A stretch of DNA of 64,000 nt. Origin: Roseateles sp. DAIF2. Lineage in GTDB: Bacteria > Pseudomonadota > Gammaproteobacteria > Burkholderiales > Burkholderiaceae_C. Below the pieces are notes generated by a model. It was not told where the DNA came from. It searched no databases and saw nothing but the letters and a program-made list of their open reading frames with translations. Positions 44,788-53,862 of the stretch are shown here, piece after piece. The stretch lies in NCBI RefSeq assembly GCF_015624425.1, contig NZ_CP049919.1, forward strand, positions 4,092,001 through 4,156,000, in the 5' to 3' direction. The translations under genes were made by a program, and so were the position numbers. How positions within the stretch are numbered: position 1 is the stretch's first letter; the number at the start of each line of letters is the position of its first letter.

Positions 44788-46707
44788 TCAGGACGGGACG
44801 GGCGGCTCCGCCGGCGGGGGCGGCTGCGGCTCGGCGCCGTCGGCCCGCGGCCGCAGCTTGGCGCGCAGCGCCGAGGGCTGGGAATGCTGGAAGGCCGGCG
44901 GCTGGGCCTCGGCCGGCGCGGCGGCGCCCTCCTGCGCCTCGGCCGCGGCCGGGTTCAGCGCCAGCAGCACGTCGCGCAGACTGATGCCCAGCGCGCGCGC
45001 ATAGCGGCGCGTGGCCAGCTCGACGCCGGCCTGGCGCTTCTGCTCGGGCAGCTGCAGCGCGTCGATGATCTCGTTGGCCAGGCTGCAGGTCAGGCGCAGC
45101 AGCTCGGCGTCGCCGCTGTGCGCGCTGGCGCGCACCGGCGTGTCGGGCGCATGGCGGCGCATCATGTGCAGCAGCTCGTCGCCCAGGCTCCAGTAGCGCG
45201 CCACCGCGGTGCCCATCGCCTCCAGATCGCAGCCCAGCACCGCATAGGCCGCAGCCTGCTCGCTCATCGCGGTGGGATGCGGGTTGTCGGCGGTCGGCTC
45301 GGCCGGCACCATCAGCTGGCGGATCTGCTGGGCGTCGTCCGGGAAATGGTATTGCAGCAGCAGGCGGCCGAGGTTCTGCATCAGCGTGATCAGGTAGACC
45401 ACCTCGCCGTCGTAGCCGGCCGGGCGCAGCGCCTGCGCCACCTGGCCGGCGCGCTGCACGCGCTTCATCAGGCTCTGCAGGCGTGCGGCATTGGCCTCGC
45501 TGAGCGGCCCGGGCCAGGCCTTCAGGCCGCGCGCGGCCTGCTGCACGCCGTTCAGACCCAGCATCGCGATCGCGCGCTGCATGTTCAGGATCGCGCCGCC
45601 ACCCACCGCCTGGCCCTGGGCCTTCAGCGCGTTGTTGACGCGGCGCAGCAGCTCCAGGCTCAGCGCCATGTCCTGCAGCACCAGGCCGGACAGCTCGCTG
45701 GCATGCTGGGCCTCCATCGCCGAGGACTGGCCGATGCGCTGCAGGCGCAGCGAGGCGATCGGCAGATGGCCGACGCGCTGCAGCCGGTCCATCAGCTGGG
45801 CGATCATGCCGCCCTGCTCGCTGGCCGCGCCGCGCCAGCCGTCCAGCGCGCGCCAGAAGCTGCGGGCGCTGTGGTAGCGCTGGCGCGCCTGGCGGTCGGC
45901 GGCGCGGTTGGCGATCGCGCGCAGCGGCTCGGCGATCGGATGCGGGGTCTCGAAGGACAGGCGCACCAGCTCATGGCCGATCGGCTGCATGCGGCGCACC
46001 ACCAGCTGCAGGTCGTTCTCGTCCAGCACCGGGCGGGCGTTCAGCATGCGGTGCAGCAGCAGGCCGACGCAGAGCACGTCCTCCTCGGCCGATTCGCGCG
46101 CCGCGCGGCGCGCCACCGTGCCGTAGTCGGCATCGGCGGGAAAGACCTCCTGCGCGATCTCCAGGCCCAGCACCCGCACATGGCCTGCGGCATCGATCAG
46201 CATCGTGGCAGGCTGGATGTCGCGGTGCGCATGGCCCGCCTCATGGGCGAAGGCCAGGCCCTCCAGGTACTGGCAGACCCAGCCGGCGGCATCCACCGGC
46301 AGCGGCGGGCCGACGCGGGTCAGGCGCTCGTCCAGGGTCTCGCCCAGGGCGCGGTCGTAGGCCACATAGGGCCAATGCTCGACCTGGCCGACCTCGACCA
46401 CATGAGCCAGGTTCGGATGCTGGATGCGCGCGCCGGTGTCGGCCATCTTCAGCCAATGGCTCAGCGCCGACGGGTTGTTGGGCGCCTGGCGCGGCATGCA
46501 CAGCATCAGCTCCTGACTGCTGCGCGGGTCGAACACCAGCCACAGCATGCTGCGGCTGCTCTTGTTCAGCAGGGCCTTGAGTTCGAAGCGCCCGAAGCGG
46601 CGCAGCACGGCCGCGCCGGGAGCGGCGGTCGCAGGGGCGCCAGCGGCGGGCTGGCCGGCATTGAGATCGGCATTCGGCACAGGGTGCGCGTTGGTGGGTT
46701 GGACCAA
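44788..46707 (-). CDS. Pseudokinase - HDOD protein
   Basis: A 639-aa paralogue of the downstream kinase, lacking GAF. The kinase-like domain (about 38-295) has lost its key residues. The glycine loop is NKSSRSMLWLV, the VALK Lys is Cys70, HRDLKPSN has become HRDIQPAT (161-168), and DFG has become GLE (181-183). HRD itself remains. An HDOD domain (about 315-515) follows, then a Pro/Ala-rich tail. The only start in frame is TTG (46707), behind an in-frame TAG. Such a protein probably regulates or scaffolds the active partner (inference). Confidence 0.83.
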   Translation of the reverse strand: MVQPTNAHPVPNADLNAGQPAAGAPATAAPGAAVLRRFGRFELKALLNKSSRSMLWLVFDPRSSQELMLCMPRQAPNNPSALSHWLKMADTGARIQHPNLAHVVEVGQVEHWPYVAYDRALGETLDERLTRVGPPLPVDAAGWVCQYLEGLAFAHEAGHAHRDIQPATMLIDAAGHVRVLGLEIAQEVFPADADYGTVARRAARESAEEDVLCVGLLLHRMLNARPVLDENDLQLVVRRMQPIGHELVRLSFETPHPIAEPLRAIANRAADRQARQRYHSARSFWRALDGWRGAASEQGGMIAQLMDRLQRVGHLPIASLRLQRIGQSSAMEAQHASELSGLVLQDMALSLELLRRVNNALKAQGQAVGGGAILNMQRAIAMLGLNGVQQAARGLKAWPGPLSEANAARLQSLMKRVQRAGQVAQALRPAGYDGEVVYLITLMQNLGRLLLQYHFPDDAQQIRQLMVPAEPTADNPHPTAMSEQAAAYAVLGCDLEAMGTAVARYWSLGDELLHMMRRHAPDTPVRASAHSGDAELLRLTCSLANEIIDALQLPEQKRQAGVELATRRYARALGISLRDVLLALNPAAAEAQEGAAAPAEAQPPAFQHSQPSALRAKLRPRADGAEPQPPPPAEPPVPS

Positions 46708-46784
46708 GGTCTTATGTTGCTATTTGACACAGATTGTGCGCCTGCCGATGCGGCAAACAAGCCGCGAATCCGGGGGCAAACCCT

Positions 46785-49700
46785 TCAGGCGCTCAACTGC
46801 GCCCAGACTTTTTCCAATCTTTTCACGCTCACCGGCTGCGGCGTGCGCAGCTCCTGCGCGAACAGGCTGACGCGCAGCTCCTCCAGCTGCCAGCGGAAGT
46901 CCTCCAGCCGCGCGTCGCGCGTGCCCTTCAGCTCGGCCAGGCGGCGCAGGAAGCGCTGCTCCAGGGGCCGCAACTCGGCCAGGCGCTGCGAGTCGCGGGC
47001 CGGATCGGCGCGGAACTTGTCCAGCCGCGCGGTGATCGCCTTCAGGTATCTCGGCAGATGCTGCGCCTGGCTCCAGGGCGTCGCGGTGACGAAATGTTTG
47101 GGCATCAGGCGCTGCAGCTGGGCGGCGATGTCGTCCGCCACCTCCTTGGGCGCGCGGCTGTCCTTGAGCTTGCGGCTGGCGGCCTGGAAGTCCAGCAGGA
47201 TCTGGTACGTCAAGCGCGCCACTTCCTGGGCGATCAGGTTCAGGCGCGCACGGCCCTCCTCGACCCGGGTCTTGAACTCGAACTCGTGCACCGGCAGCGG
47301 CTCGGCCAGGAAGGCGCGGTCCACCGCGACGCCGATGATCTGGTCGCGCAGCTCCTCGGCCGTGCCCAGGTTCATATAGGCGACCGACATCGGCTGCAGG
47401 TCCGGGATGTTCTTCTCCAGGTATTTCAGCGGCTCCTTCAGCTGCAGCGACACCAGCCGGCGCAGACCCAGGCGGTGCTTGGCGGCCGCCACCTCGGGCT
47501 CGTCGAAGACCTCGATCTCCACATGCGTGCCGCGGTCGATCAGGGCCGGGAAGCCGATCAGGGTCTGGGCGCCCTTGTTCACCTCCATCAGCTCCGGCAG
47601 CGTGCCAAAGGTCCAGGCGGTGTAGCGCGCCGCGGCATCATGGGCCGGCTTGGCCTGCTCGGCGGGCTTCTTAACCACTTCAGCGCGTATGCCGCCCTTG
47701 GCCACCGGCGGCAGCTCGGGCGCCGGCGCCACCGCCGAGCCCGGCAGCTTCAGCGCCGCCAGGGCCTGGAAGGCCGACCGCGCCTGGCCGCCCAGCTCGG
47801 CCTTCAGCGCCGCCAGGTTGCGCGACAGGCCCAGCTGACGGCCATGCTCGTCCACCACGCGGTAGTTCATGAACAGATGGGCGGGCAGTTGCTCCAGCTT
47901 GAAGTCGTTCTTCTGGATCGCCAGCTGGGTGCGCTCCTTGACCGACTTCAGCAGCGCCTCGACCAGGCCGCCCTGGGCAAAGGCGCTGAGCTCGCAGAAC
48001 TCGGCCACATAGTCGGGCAGCGGCACCAGGCGCGCGCGCGGCCTCTGGTGCAGGCTCTTGACCAGGGCCAGCACCTTGGCGCCCAGCATGCCAGGCACCA
48101 GCCATTCGCAGCGCTCCTCGCTGACCTGGTTCAGCGCATAGATCGGCACGGTGACGGTCAGGCCGTCGCGCACATCGCCCGGCTCGTGCAGGTAGTCGGC
48201 CTTGCAGTCGACGCCGCCCAGGCGGATGGTTTTCGGGAAGGCGTTGCTGGTGATGCCGGCCGCCTCGTGGCGCATCAGCTCCTCGCGGCTGATCTGCAGC
48301 AGCTTGGGGTTGCCGCGGCTGGCCTCGCGGTACCACCGCTCCAGCGAATGCCCCGAGCAGACCTCGGCCGGCAGCTGCTGGTCGTAGAAGGCGTAGATCA
48401 GCTCGTCGTCGACCAGCACGTCCTGGCGGCGCGACTTGTGCTCCAGCTCCTCGACCTTGGCAATCTGCTTGCGGTTGTGGGCCAGGAAGGGCAGGCGCGT
48501 GTCCCATTCCCCATTGACCAGGGCCTCGCGGATGAAGATCTCGCGCGCCGCGACCGGATCGACCTTGCCGAAGTTCACCCGACGGTTGCTGTAGACCACG
48601 ATGCCGTACAGCGTCGCGCGCTCCAGCGCGATCACCTCGGCCGCCTTCTTCTCCCAATGCGGCTCGGCCAGCTGGGTCTTCAGCAGATGGCCGGCGATGC
48701 CCGGCAGCCATTGCGGCTCGATGGCGGCAATGCCGCGGCCGAACAGGCGGGTGGTTTCGACCAGCTCGGCCGCGACGATCCAGCGCCCCGGCTTCTTGCT
48801 CAGGTGCGCGCCCGGATGCCGGTTGAATTTGATGCCACGGGCGCCGAGGTAGAAATCGTCCTCGTCGTTCTTCAGGCCGATATTGCCCAGCAGGCCCGAC
48901 AGCATCGACAGATGCACCTGCTCGTAGGTGGCCGGCGCGCCGTTCAGACGCCAGCCATGCTCGGCGACCACGGTGTGCAGCTGCGAGTAGATGTCGCGCC
49001 ATTCGCGCACGCGGCGCGGGCTGACGAAGTTCTCGCGCAGCAGTTGCTCATGCTTGCGGCTGGAGAGCTTGTGCTCCCCCTCCCCGCCGCGCGATTCGCC
49101 CAGCCATTTCCACAGCTTCAGATAGCCCATGAACTCCGACTTCTCGTCGTCGAACTTCTTGTGCTTCTCGTCGGCCGCCTGCTGCTGCTCCATCGGCCGA
49201 TCGCGCACATCCTGGCCGGACAGCGCGCTGGCGATGATCAGCACCTCGGACAGCGCATCGCGCGTACGCGCCTCCAGGATCATGCGGCCGACCCGCGGGT
49301 CCAGCGGCAGCTTGGACAGCTCCTTGCCCATCGCCGTCAGCTCGTTCAGGTCGTCCACCGCGCCCAGCTCGTTGAGCAGCTGGTAGCCGTCGGCGACCGC
49401 CTTGCGCGGCGGCGGCTCGATGAAGGGAAAGGCCTCGACCTGACCCAGGTGCAGGGCCTTCATGCGCAGGATCACGCCGGCCAGCGAGCTGCGCAGGATC
49501 TCGGGATCGGTGAAGCGGGGCCGCTCGTTGAAGCTCTTCTCGTCGAACAGGCGGATGCAGATGCCGTTGCTGACGCGGCCGCAGCGGCCGGCGCGCTGGT
49601 TGGCCGCCGCCTGGCTGATGGCCTCGACCTGCAGCTGCTCGACCTTGTTGCGGTAGCTGTAGCGCTTGACCCGGGCCAGGCCAGGATCGATCACATAGCG

Positions 49701-50660
49701 GATGCCGGGCACGGTCAGCGAGGTCTCGGCCACATTGGTGGCCAACACGATGCGCGGCGCGCCATGCGGCTGAAAGATGCGGTTCTGCTCCTGCTCGGAG
49801 AGCCGTGCGAACAGCGGCAGCACCTCGACGCCGGGCGGGTGGTGCTTGCGCAGCGCATCGGCCGCTTCGCGGATCTCGCGCTCGCCAGGCAGGAACACCA
49901 GCACATCGCCCGAGCCCTCGCGCCAGAGCTCGTCCACCGCGTCGCAGATCGCGTCGTTGACGTCGTACTCGCGCGATTCTTCGAAGGGGCGATAGCGCTG
50001 CTCCACCGGGAAGGTGCGGCCCGAGACCATCAGCACCGGCGCCGGCCCCTTGGCCGAGGCAAAGTGATTGGCGAAGCGATCCGCGTCGATCGTCGCCGAG
50101 GTCACGACCACCTTCAGGTCCGGCCGGCGCGGCAGCACCTCGCGCAGATAGCCGAGCAGGAAGTCGATGTTGAGGCTGCGCTCATGCGCCTCGTCGATGA
50201 TCAGGGTGTCATAGGCCTTGAGCAGCGGATCGGTCTGGGTCTCGGCCAGCAGGATGCCGTCGGTCATCAGCTTGACCGAGGCGCCGGGCTGCAGCCGGTC
50301 CTGGAAGCGCACCTTGTAGCCGACGATCTCGCCCAGCGGCGTGTTCAGCTCCTCGGCGATGCGCTTGGCCACGCTGGAGGCGGCGATGCGGCGCGGCTGG
50401 GTATGGCCGATCAGCCCGCCGCCATTGGCGCGGCCGCGGCCCATCGCCAGCGCGATCTTGGGCAGCTGGGTGGTCTTGCCGGAGCCGGTCTCGCCGCAGA
50501 CGATCACCACCTGGTGTTCGGCCAGCGCCCGCTGGATCTCCTCGCGCCGGCTGGAAACCGGCAGCGATTCGGGAAACTCGATCGTCTGGGGCAGCGGATT
50601 GGCCGGTGCCGGCACGCGCGGCGCGCGGCCCTTGCTGGGGGGGGATGGCTTGGAATTCAC
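46785..50660 (-). CDS. hrpA: ATP-dependent RNA helicase HrpA
   Basis: A 1291-aa DEAH-box helicase, about the E. coli HrpA length. It has Walker A GETGSGKT, motif II IIDEAHERS, motif III TSATID, and motif VI QRAGRCGR. HA2 and OB-fold regions and the long HrpA-specific C-terminal half follow. It is implicated in mRNA processing and rescue of stalled ribosomes in relatives. GTG at 50660 is chosen because the longer frame from a TTG at 50726 adds residues lacking family similarity. A palindrome and a GATAAT lie just upstream. Confidence 0.95.
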   Translation of the reverse strand: MNSKPSPPSKGRAPRVPAPANPLPQTIEFPESLPVSSRREEIQRALAEHQVVIVCGETGSGKTTQLPKIALAMGRGRANGGGLIGHTQPRRIAASSVAKRIAEELNTPLGEIVGYKVRFQDRLQPGASVKLMTDGILLAETQTDPLLKAYDTLIIDEAHERSLNIDFLLGYLREVLPRRPDLKVVVTSATIDADRFANHFASAKGPAPVLMVSGRTFPVEQRYRPFEESREYDVNDAICDAVDELWREGSGDVLVFLPGEREIREAADALRKHHPPGVEVLPLFARLSEQEQNRIFQPHGAPRIVLATNVAETSLTVPGIRYVIDPGLARVKRYSYRNKVEQLQVEAISQAAANQRAGRCGRVSNGICIRLFDEKSFNERPRFTDPEILRSSLAGVILRMKALHLGQVEAFPFIEPPPRKAVADGYQLLNELGAVDDLNELTAMGKELSKLPLDPRVGRMILEARTRDALSEVLIIASALSGQDVRDRPMEQQQAADEKHKKFDDEKSEFMGYLKLWKWLGESRGGEGEHKLSSRKHEQLLRENFVSPRRVREWRDIYSQLHTVVAEHGWRLNGAPATYEQVHLSMLSGLLGNIGLKNDEDDFYLGARGIKFNRHPGAHLSKKPGRWIVAAELVETTRLFGRGIAAIEPQWLPGIAGHLLKTQLAEPHWEKKAAEVIALERATLYGIVVYSNRRVNFGKVDPVAAREIFIREALVNGEWDTRLPFLAHNRKQIAKVEELEHKSRRQDVLVDDELIYAFYDQQLPAEVCSGHSLERWYREASRGNPKLLQISREELMRHEAAGITSNAFPKTIRLGGVDCKADYLHEPGDVRDGLTVTVPIYALNQVSEERCEWLVPGMLGAKVLALVKSLHQRPRARLVPLPDYVAEFCELSAFAQGGLVEALLKSVKERTQLAIQKNDFKLEQLPAHLFMNYRVVDEHGRQLGLSRNLAALKAELGGQARSAFQALAALKLPGSAVAPAPELPPVAKGGIRAEVVKKPAEQAKPAHDAAARYTAWTFGTLPELMEVNKGAQTLIGFPALIDRGTHVEIEVFDEPEVAAAKHRLGLRRLVSLQLKEPLKYLEKNIPDLQPMSVAYMNLGTAEELRDQIIGVAVDRAFLAEPLPVHEFEFKTRVEEGRARLNLIAQEVARLTYQILLDFQAASRKLKDSRAPKEVADDIAAQLQRLMPKHFVTATPWSQAQHLPRYLKAITARLDKFRADPARDSQRLAELRPLEQRFLRRLAELKGTRDARLEDFRWQLEELRVSLFAQELRTPQPVSVKRLEKVWAQLSA

Positions 50661-50664
50661 TGGG

Positions 50665-50679
50665 CGCGGATTATCCGCG
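50665..50679. promoter_or_regulatory. Palindrome with a possible -10 box in the hrpA/argA divergent region
   Basis: CGCGGAT and ATCCGCG flank a single T. On the minus strand the centre gives GATAAT (50670-50675), which ends nine bases before the hrpA GTG. Either a promoter with almost no leader or an operator; both are tentative. Confidence 0.35.
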
Positions 50680-50759
50680 AGCGCTGCGGCACAATTCCGC
50701 TCTGGTTTTCTTTGACCCTGCCTCAACCGCCCAACCGCCGCCTACCCGCCCGCGCCTCG

Positions 50760-52100
50760 ATGAGCCTTGTCTTTCCCCATACCTTCGTGCCCTGGTTCCG
50801 TTCGGTGGCGCCCTATATCCACGCCTACCGCGGCGAGACCTTCGTGGTCGGCATGCCCGGCGAGCTGGTGGCGGCCGGCAAGCTGAACGCCTTCGTGCAG
50901 GATCTGTCGATCCTGCATGCGATGGGCATCAAGATCGTGCTGGTGCACGGCTTCCGCCCGCAGGTGAACGAGCAGCTGGTGGCAAAGGGCCAGACGCCGC
51001 GCTTCCACCAGGGCGTGCGCATCACCGACGCGGTGGCGCTGGACTGCGCCCAGGAAGCCGCCGGCCAGCTGCGCTTCGAGATCGAGGCGGCGTTCTCGCA
51101 GGGCCTGCCCAACACGCCGATGGCCAACGCGACGGTGCGGGTGGTCTCGGGCAACTTCCTGACCGCACGCCCGGTGGGCATCGTCGACGGCGTCGACTAC
51201 CAGCACAGCGGCCTGGTGCGCAAGGTCGACGCGGCCGCGATCCAGCGCGCGATCGACTCGGGCGCGATCGTGCTGCTCTCGCCCTTTGGCTTTTCGCCCA
51301 CCGGCGAGGCCTTTAACCTGACGATGGAAGAAGTGGCGACCAGCGCCGCGATCGCGCTGCAGGCCGACAAGCTGCTGTTCATGACGGAGGTCGACGGCGT
51401 GCACGAGGTGCCACATGACCCGGAGAGCCCGATCGACACCGAACTGGCCCTGGCCGACGCGCAGCGCCTCTTGGCCAACCTGCCCAAGCCGACCCAGCCG
51501 ACCGACGTGGCCTTCTACCTGCAGCATTGCGTCAAGGCCTGCCAGGCCGGCGTCGAGCGCTCGCACATCCTGCCGCTGGCGGTCGACGGCGCGCTGCTGC
51601 AGGAGGTCTACACCCATGACGGCATCGGCACCATGGTGGTGGACGAGAAGCTGGAGAGCCTGCGCGAGGCGAACCCGGACGATGTCGGCGGCATCGTCGC
51701 GCTGATCGAGCCCTTCGAGCGCGACGGCACCCTGGTCAAGCGGGACCGCAATGAGATCGAGCGCGATATCGAGGCCTACACCGTGATCGAGCATGACGGC
51801 GTGATCTTCGGCTGCGCCGCGCTCTACCCCTATACCGAGGCGCGCACCGCCGAGATGGCGGCGCTGACCGTCTCCAGCGAGGTGCAGGGCCAGGGCGACG
51901 GCGACCGCATCCTCAAGCGCATCGAACAGCGCGCCAAGGCCATGGGCCTAGCCAGCATCTTCGTGCTGACCACCCGCACGATGCATTGGTTCATCAAGCG
52001 CGGCTTTTCGCCGGTCGAGCCGGAATGGCTGCCGGAGGAGCGCAAACGCAAATACAACTGGGACCGGCGCTCGCAGGTGCTGGTCAAGAAGCTCGGCTGA
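50760..52100 (+). CDS. argA: Amino-acid N-acetyltransferase (N-acetylglutamate synthase)
   Basis: A 446-aa enzyme for the first step of arginine biosynthesis (glutamate + acetyl-CoA). An N-terminal amino-acid-kinase-like domain (about 1-290) includes KIVLVHGFRPQVNEQL and SPFGFSPTGEAFNL. A GNAT acetyltransferase domain (about 300-446) includes AALTVSSEVQGQGDGDRIL as the acetyl-CoA loop. This two-domain form is the classical ArgA; in the family, arginine feeds back on the kinase-like domain. It is divergent from hrpA. Confidence 0.95.
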   Translation: MSLVFPHTFVPWFRSVAPYIHAYRGETFVVGMPGELVAAGKLNAFVQDLSILHAMGIKIVLVHGFRPQVNEQLVAKGQTPRFHQGVRITDAVALDCAQEAAGQLRFEIEAAFSQGLPNTPMANATVRVVSGNFLTARPVGIVDGVDYQHSGLVRKVDAAAIQRAIDSGAIVLLSPFGFSPTGEAFNLTMEEVATSAAIALQADKLLFMTEVDGVHEVPHDPESPIDTELALADAQRLLANLPKPTQPTDVAFYLQHCVKACQAGVERSHILPLAVDGALLQEVYTHDGIGTMVVDEKLESLREANPDDVGGIVALIEPFERDGTLVKRDRNEIERDIEAYTVIEHDGVIFGCAALYPYTEARTAEMAALTVSSEVQGQGDGDRILKRIEQRAKAMGLASIFVLTTRTMHWFIKRGFSPVEPEWLPEERKRKYNWDRRSQVLVKKLG

Positions 52101-52154
52101 AACCGGTCCGATCCCGGGGCACGGCCCCCTCCCCTTAAACGAACAGAGGTTGTT

Positions 52155-52427
52155 ATGGCACGCATGGTGCAATGTGTTTACCTGAAGAAGGAAGGCGAAG
52201 GCCTGGATTTCGCGCCCTATCCCGGCGAATTGGGCAAGCGCATCTATCAGAATGTTTGCAAGGAGGCCTGGGCCGCCTGGATGAAGCACCAGACCATGCT
52301 GGTGAATGAAAACCGCCTGAACCTGGCCGACCAGCGCGCCCGCCAATACCTGGCCCGCCAGATGGAGCAATTCTTCTTCGGCAGCGGCGCCGAGCAGCCG
52401 GCGGGGTATGTCCCGCCGACCGAGTGA
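52155..52427 (+). CDS. yggX: Probable Fe(2+)-trafficking / oxidative damage protection protein YggX
   Basis: A 90-aa YggX-family protein. It starts [19 protein letters not shown], then [32 protein letters not shown], the conserved core that protects Fe-S clusters in E. coli and Salmonella. Length is normal. It is downstream of argA. Its last residues, [11 protein letters not shown], are nearly repeated by a second coding-like copy 62 bp past the stop. Confidence 0.95.
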   Translation: MARMVQCVYLKKEGEGLDFAPYPGELGKRIYQNVCKEAWAAWMKHQTMLVNENRLNLADQRARQYLARQMEQFFFGSGAEQPAGYVPPTE

Positions 52428-52489
52428 GCCCTGCGAACGAGGGAACTGCGGGGAAGGATCATTTGCGCGCAGCGCAAGTGAGACTTCAC

Positions 52490-52525
52490 CAACAGCCGGC
52501 GGGTTACGTGCCGCCCGCTGAATGA
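52490..52525 (+). pseudogene. Displaced second copy of the yggX 3' end
   Basis: In frame this reads [11 protein letters not shown] followed by TGA, against [14 protein letters not shown] at the end of yggX (52392-52427). By my count 27 of 36 bases match, and most differences are in third positions, so it looks like a homologous allele's end rather than a fresh copy. The 62-bp spacer holds a hairpin, CATTTGCGC/GCGCAAGTG. No start or ribosome site supports independent expression. Confidence 0.75.
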
Positions 52526-52554
52526 GCTCAGAGCCCAAATTCCGCGCACCAACA

Positions 52555-52573
52555 AACAAGAATCATTCTTGTT
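52555..52573. promoter_or_regulatory. Fur-box-like palindrome
   Basis: AACAAGAAT and ATTCTTGTT flank a single C, the 9-1-9 layout of a Fur box with the usual core AATCATT. It lies 46 bp upstream of the iron-type binding protein. Ferric-uptake repression under iron sufficiency is inferred. Confidence 0.6.
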
Positions 52574-52619
52574 GAGGGTAAACTCCAGGCCACCTTCTTC
52601 TTGATGGCTTGGAGACCCC

Positions 52620-53666
52620 ATGCGAATTTCCCGTCTCGTCAAAACCCTCGTCGCCAGCGGTCTGCTGGCGGGTCTGGCCGGCACCGCGCTGGCCCAGGAA
52701 CAGGTGCTGAATCTCTATTCGGCACGCCACTACCAGACCGACGAGGCGCTTTACAGCAATTTCACCAAGGCCACCGGCATCCGCATCAACCGCGTCGATA
52801 CCGATGACGCCGGCCTGGTCGCCCGCCTGAAGAGCGAAGGTGCCTCCAGCCCCGCCGACGTGGTCCTGCTGGTCGACGCCGCCCGCCTGTGGCAGGCCGA
52901 GAACGACGGCCTGTTCGCGCCGGTCAAGTCGGCCGTGCTGGAACAGCGCATCCCGGCGCATCTGCGCTCCACCGACAAGGGCCAGGGCTCCGACTGGTTC
53001 GGCTTCTCGACCCGCGCCCGCGTCGTGGTCTACAACAAGCTGAGCGTCAAGAAGGACGACGTCGACACCTACGAGGAACTGGCCGACCCGAAGAACAAGG
53101 GCAAGGTCTGCCTGCGCAGCGGCTCGCACCCCTATAACCTGTCGCTGTTCGGCGCGATGTACGAGCATATCGGCGCCGAACGCACCGAGGCCTGGCTGAA
53201 GGGCATCGTCGCGAATATGGCGCGCGCGCCCAAGGGTGGCGATACCGACCAGATCAAGGCGGCCGCCAGCGGCGAATGCCAGATCGCGGTAACCAACAGC
53301 TATTACCTGGCCCGCCTGATGCGCTCGGACAAGCCCGAGGACCGCGCCGTGGTCGAGCGCCTGGGCGTGGTGTTCCCGAACCAGCAGAGCTGGGGCACGC
53401 ATATGAATATCGCCGGCGGTGCGATGGCCAAGCATGCCAAGCATCGCGAAAACGCCATCAAGTTCCTCGAGTACCTCAGCTCGCCGGAGGCGCAAATCTA
53501 TTTCGCCAACGGCAATAACGAATGGCCGACGGTGCCGGGCGTGAAGGTACCCAATCCCGCGCTGGAAGCGATGGGCGCGTTCAAGAGCGAAACCATCCCG
53601 GTTTCCGCGGTGGGCGCCAATCTGCCCAAGGTGCAGCAGCTGCTGGACAAGGCCGGCTTCAAATAA
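52620..53666 (+). CDS. Fe(3+) ABC transporter substrate-binding protein (FbpA/AfuA type)
   Basis: A 348-aa periplasmic binding protein. The signal peptide is cleaved after GTALA (residue 25). LNLYSARHYQTDEALY at the mature N-terminus, FGFSTRARVVVYNK in the middle and the tyrosine pair in NSYYLARLM, an iron-ligand site of bacterial ferric-binding proteins, place it in the FbpA class. The permease and ATPase genes are not adjacent. A Fur-like palindrome upstream fits an iron-uptake role. The next gene (H-NS) has its own promoter. Confidence 0.92.
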   Translation: MRISRLVKTLVASGLLAGLAGTALAQEQVLNLYSARHYQTDEALYSNFTKATGIRINRVDTDDAGLVARLKSEGASSPADVVLLVDAARLWQAENDGLFAPVKSAVLEQRIPAHLRSTDKGQGSDWFGFSTRARVVVYNKLSVKKDDVDTYEELADPKNKGKVCLRSGSHPYNLSLFGAMYEHIGAERTEAWLKGIVANMARAPKGGDTDQIKAAASGECQIAVTNSYYLARLMRSDKPEDRAVVERLGVVFPNQQSWGTHMNIAGGAMAKHAKHRENAIKFLEYLSSPEAQIYFANGNNEWPTVPGVKVPNPALEAMGAFKSETIPVSAVGANLPKVQQLLDKAGFK

Positions 53667-53752
53667 AGCCTGCCCCCTGGATGCGGGTTTGTTTTTGTCG
53701 CAGGCCCGCATCAATATCCGCCAAGGTCCGTTCGCGGGTCCTGGCGGGAATA

Positions 53753-53782
53753 TTGCAACGATCCGATTTATCTGCGCATAAT
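53753..53782 (+). promoter_or_regulatory. Sigma-70 promoter of the H-NS gene
   Basis: TTGCAA (53753-53758) and CATAAT (53777-53782) are separated by 18 bp. The implied leader is about 75 nt long. Confidence 0.55.
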
Positions 53783-53862
53783 CCTCGCCAGGGAGTTTCC
53801 GAGACCGCCACTTAATGCCTGGCGGTGACGCTTGAACCTGAAACCAGTGAGGATTTGCAACG

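Noticed and set aside
42175..46700. A long plus-strand open frame over the kinase/pseudokinase genes
   Set aside because: Low-complexity Arg/Gln/Leu/Ala translation without motifs; the minus-strand kinase and HDOD motifs are real.
46734..50759. A continuous plus-strand open frame of over 1300 codons antisense to hrpA, joining argA in frame
   Set aside because: High third-position GC on the minus-strand gene removes stops from the opposite strand. The translation is Arg/Ala/Gln/Leu/Asp-rich with no domain, while hrpA motifs on the other strand are complete. argA itself starts at 50760.
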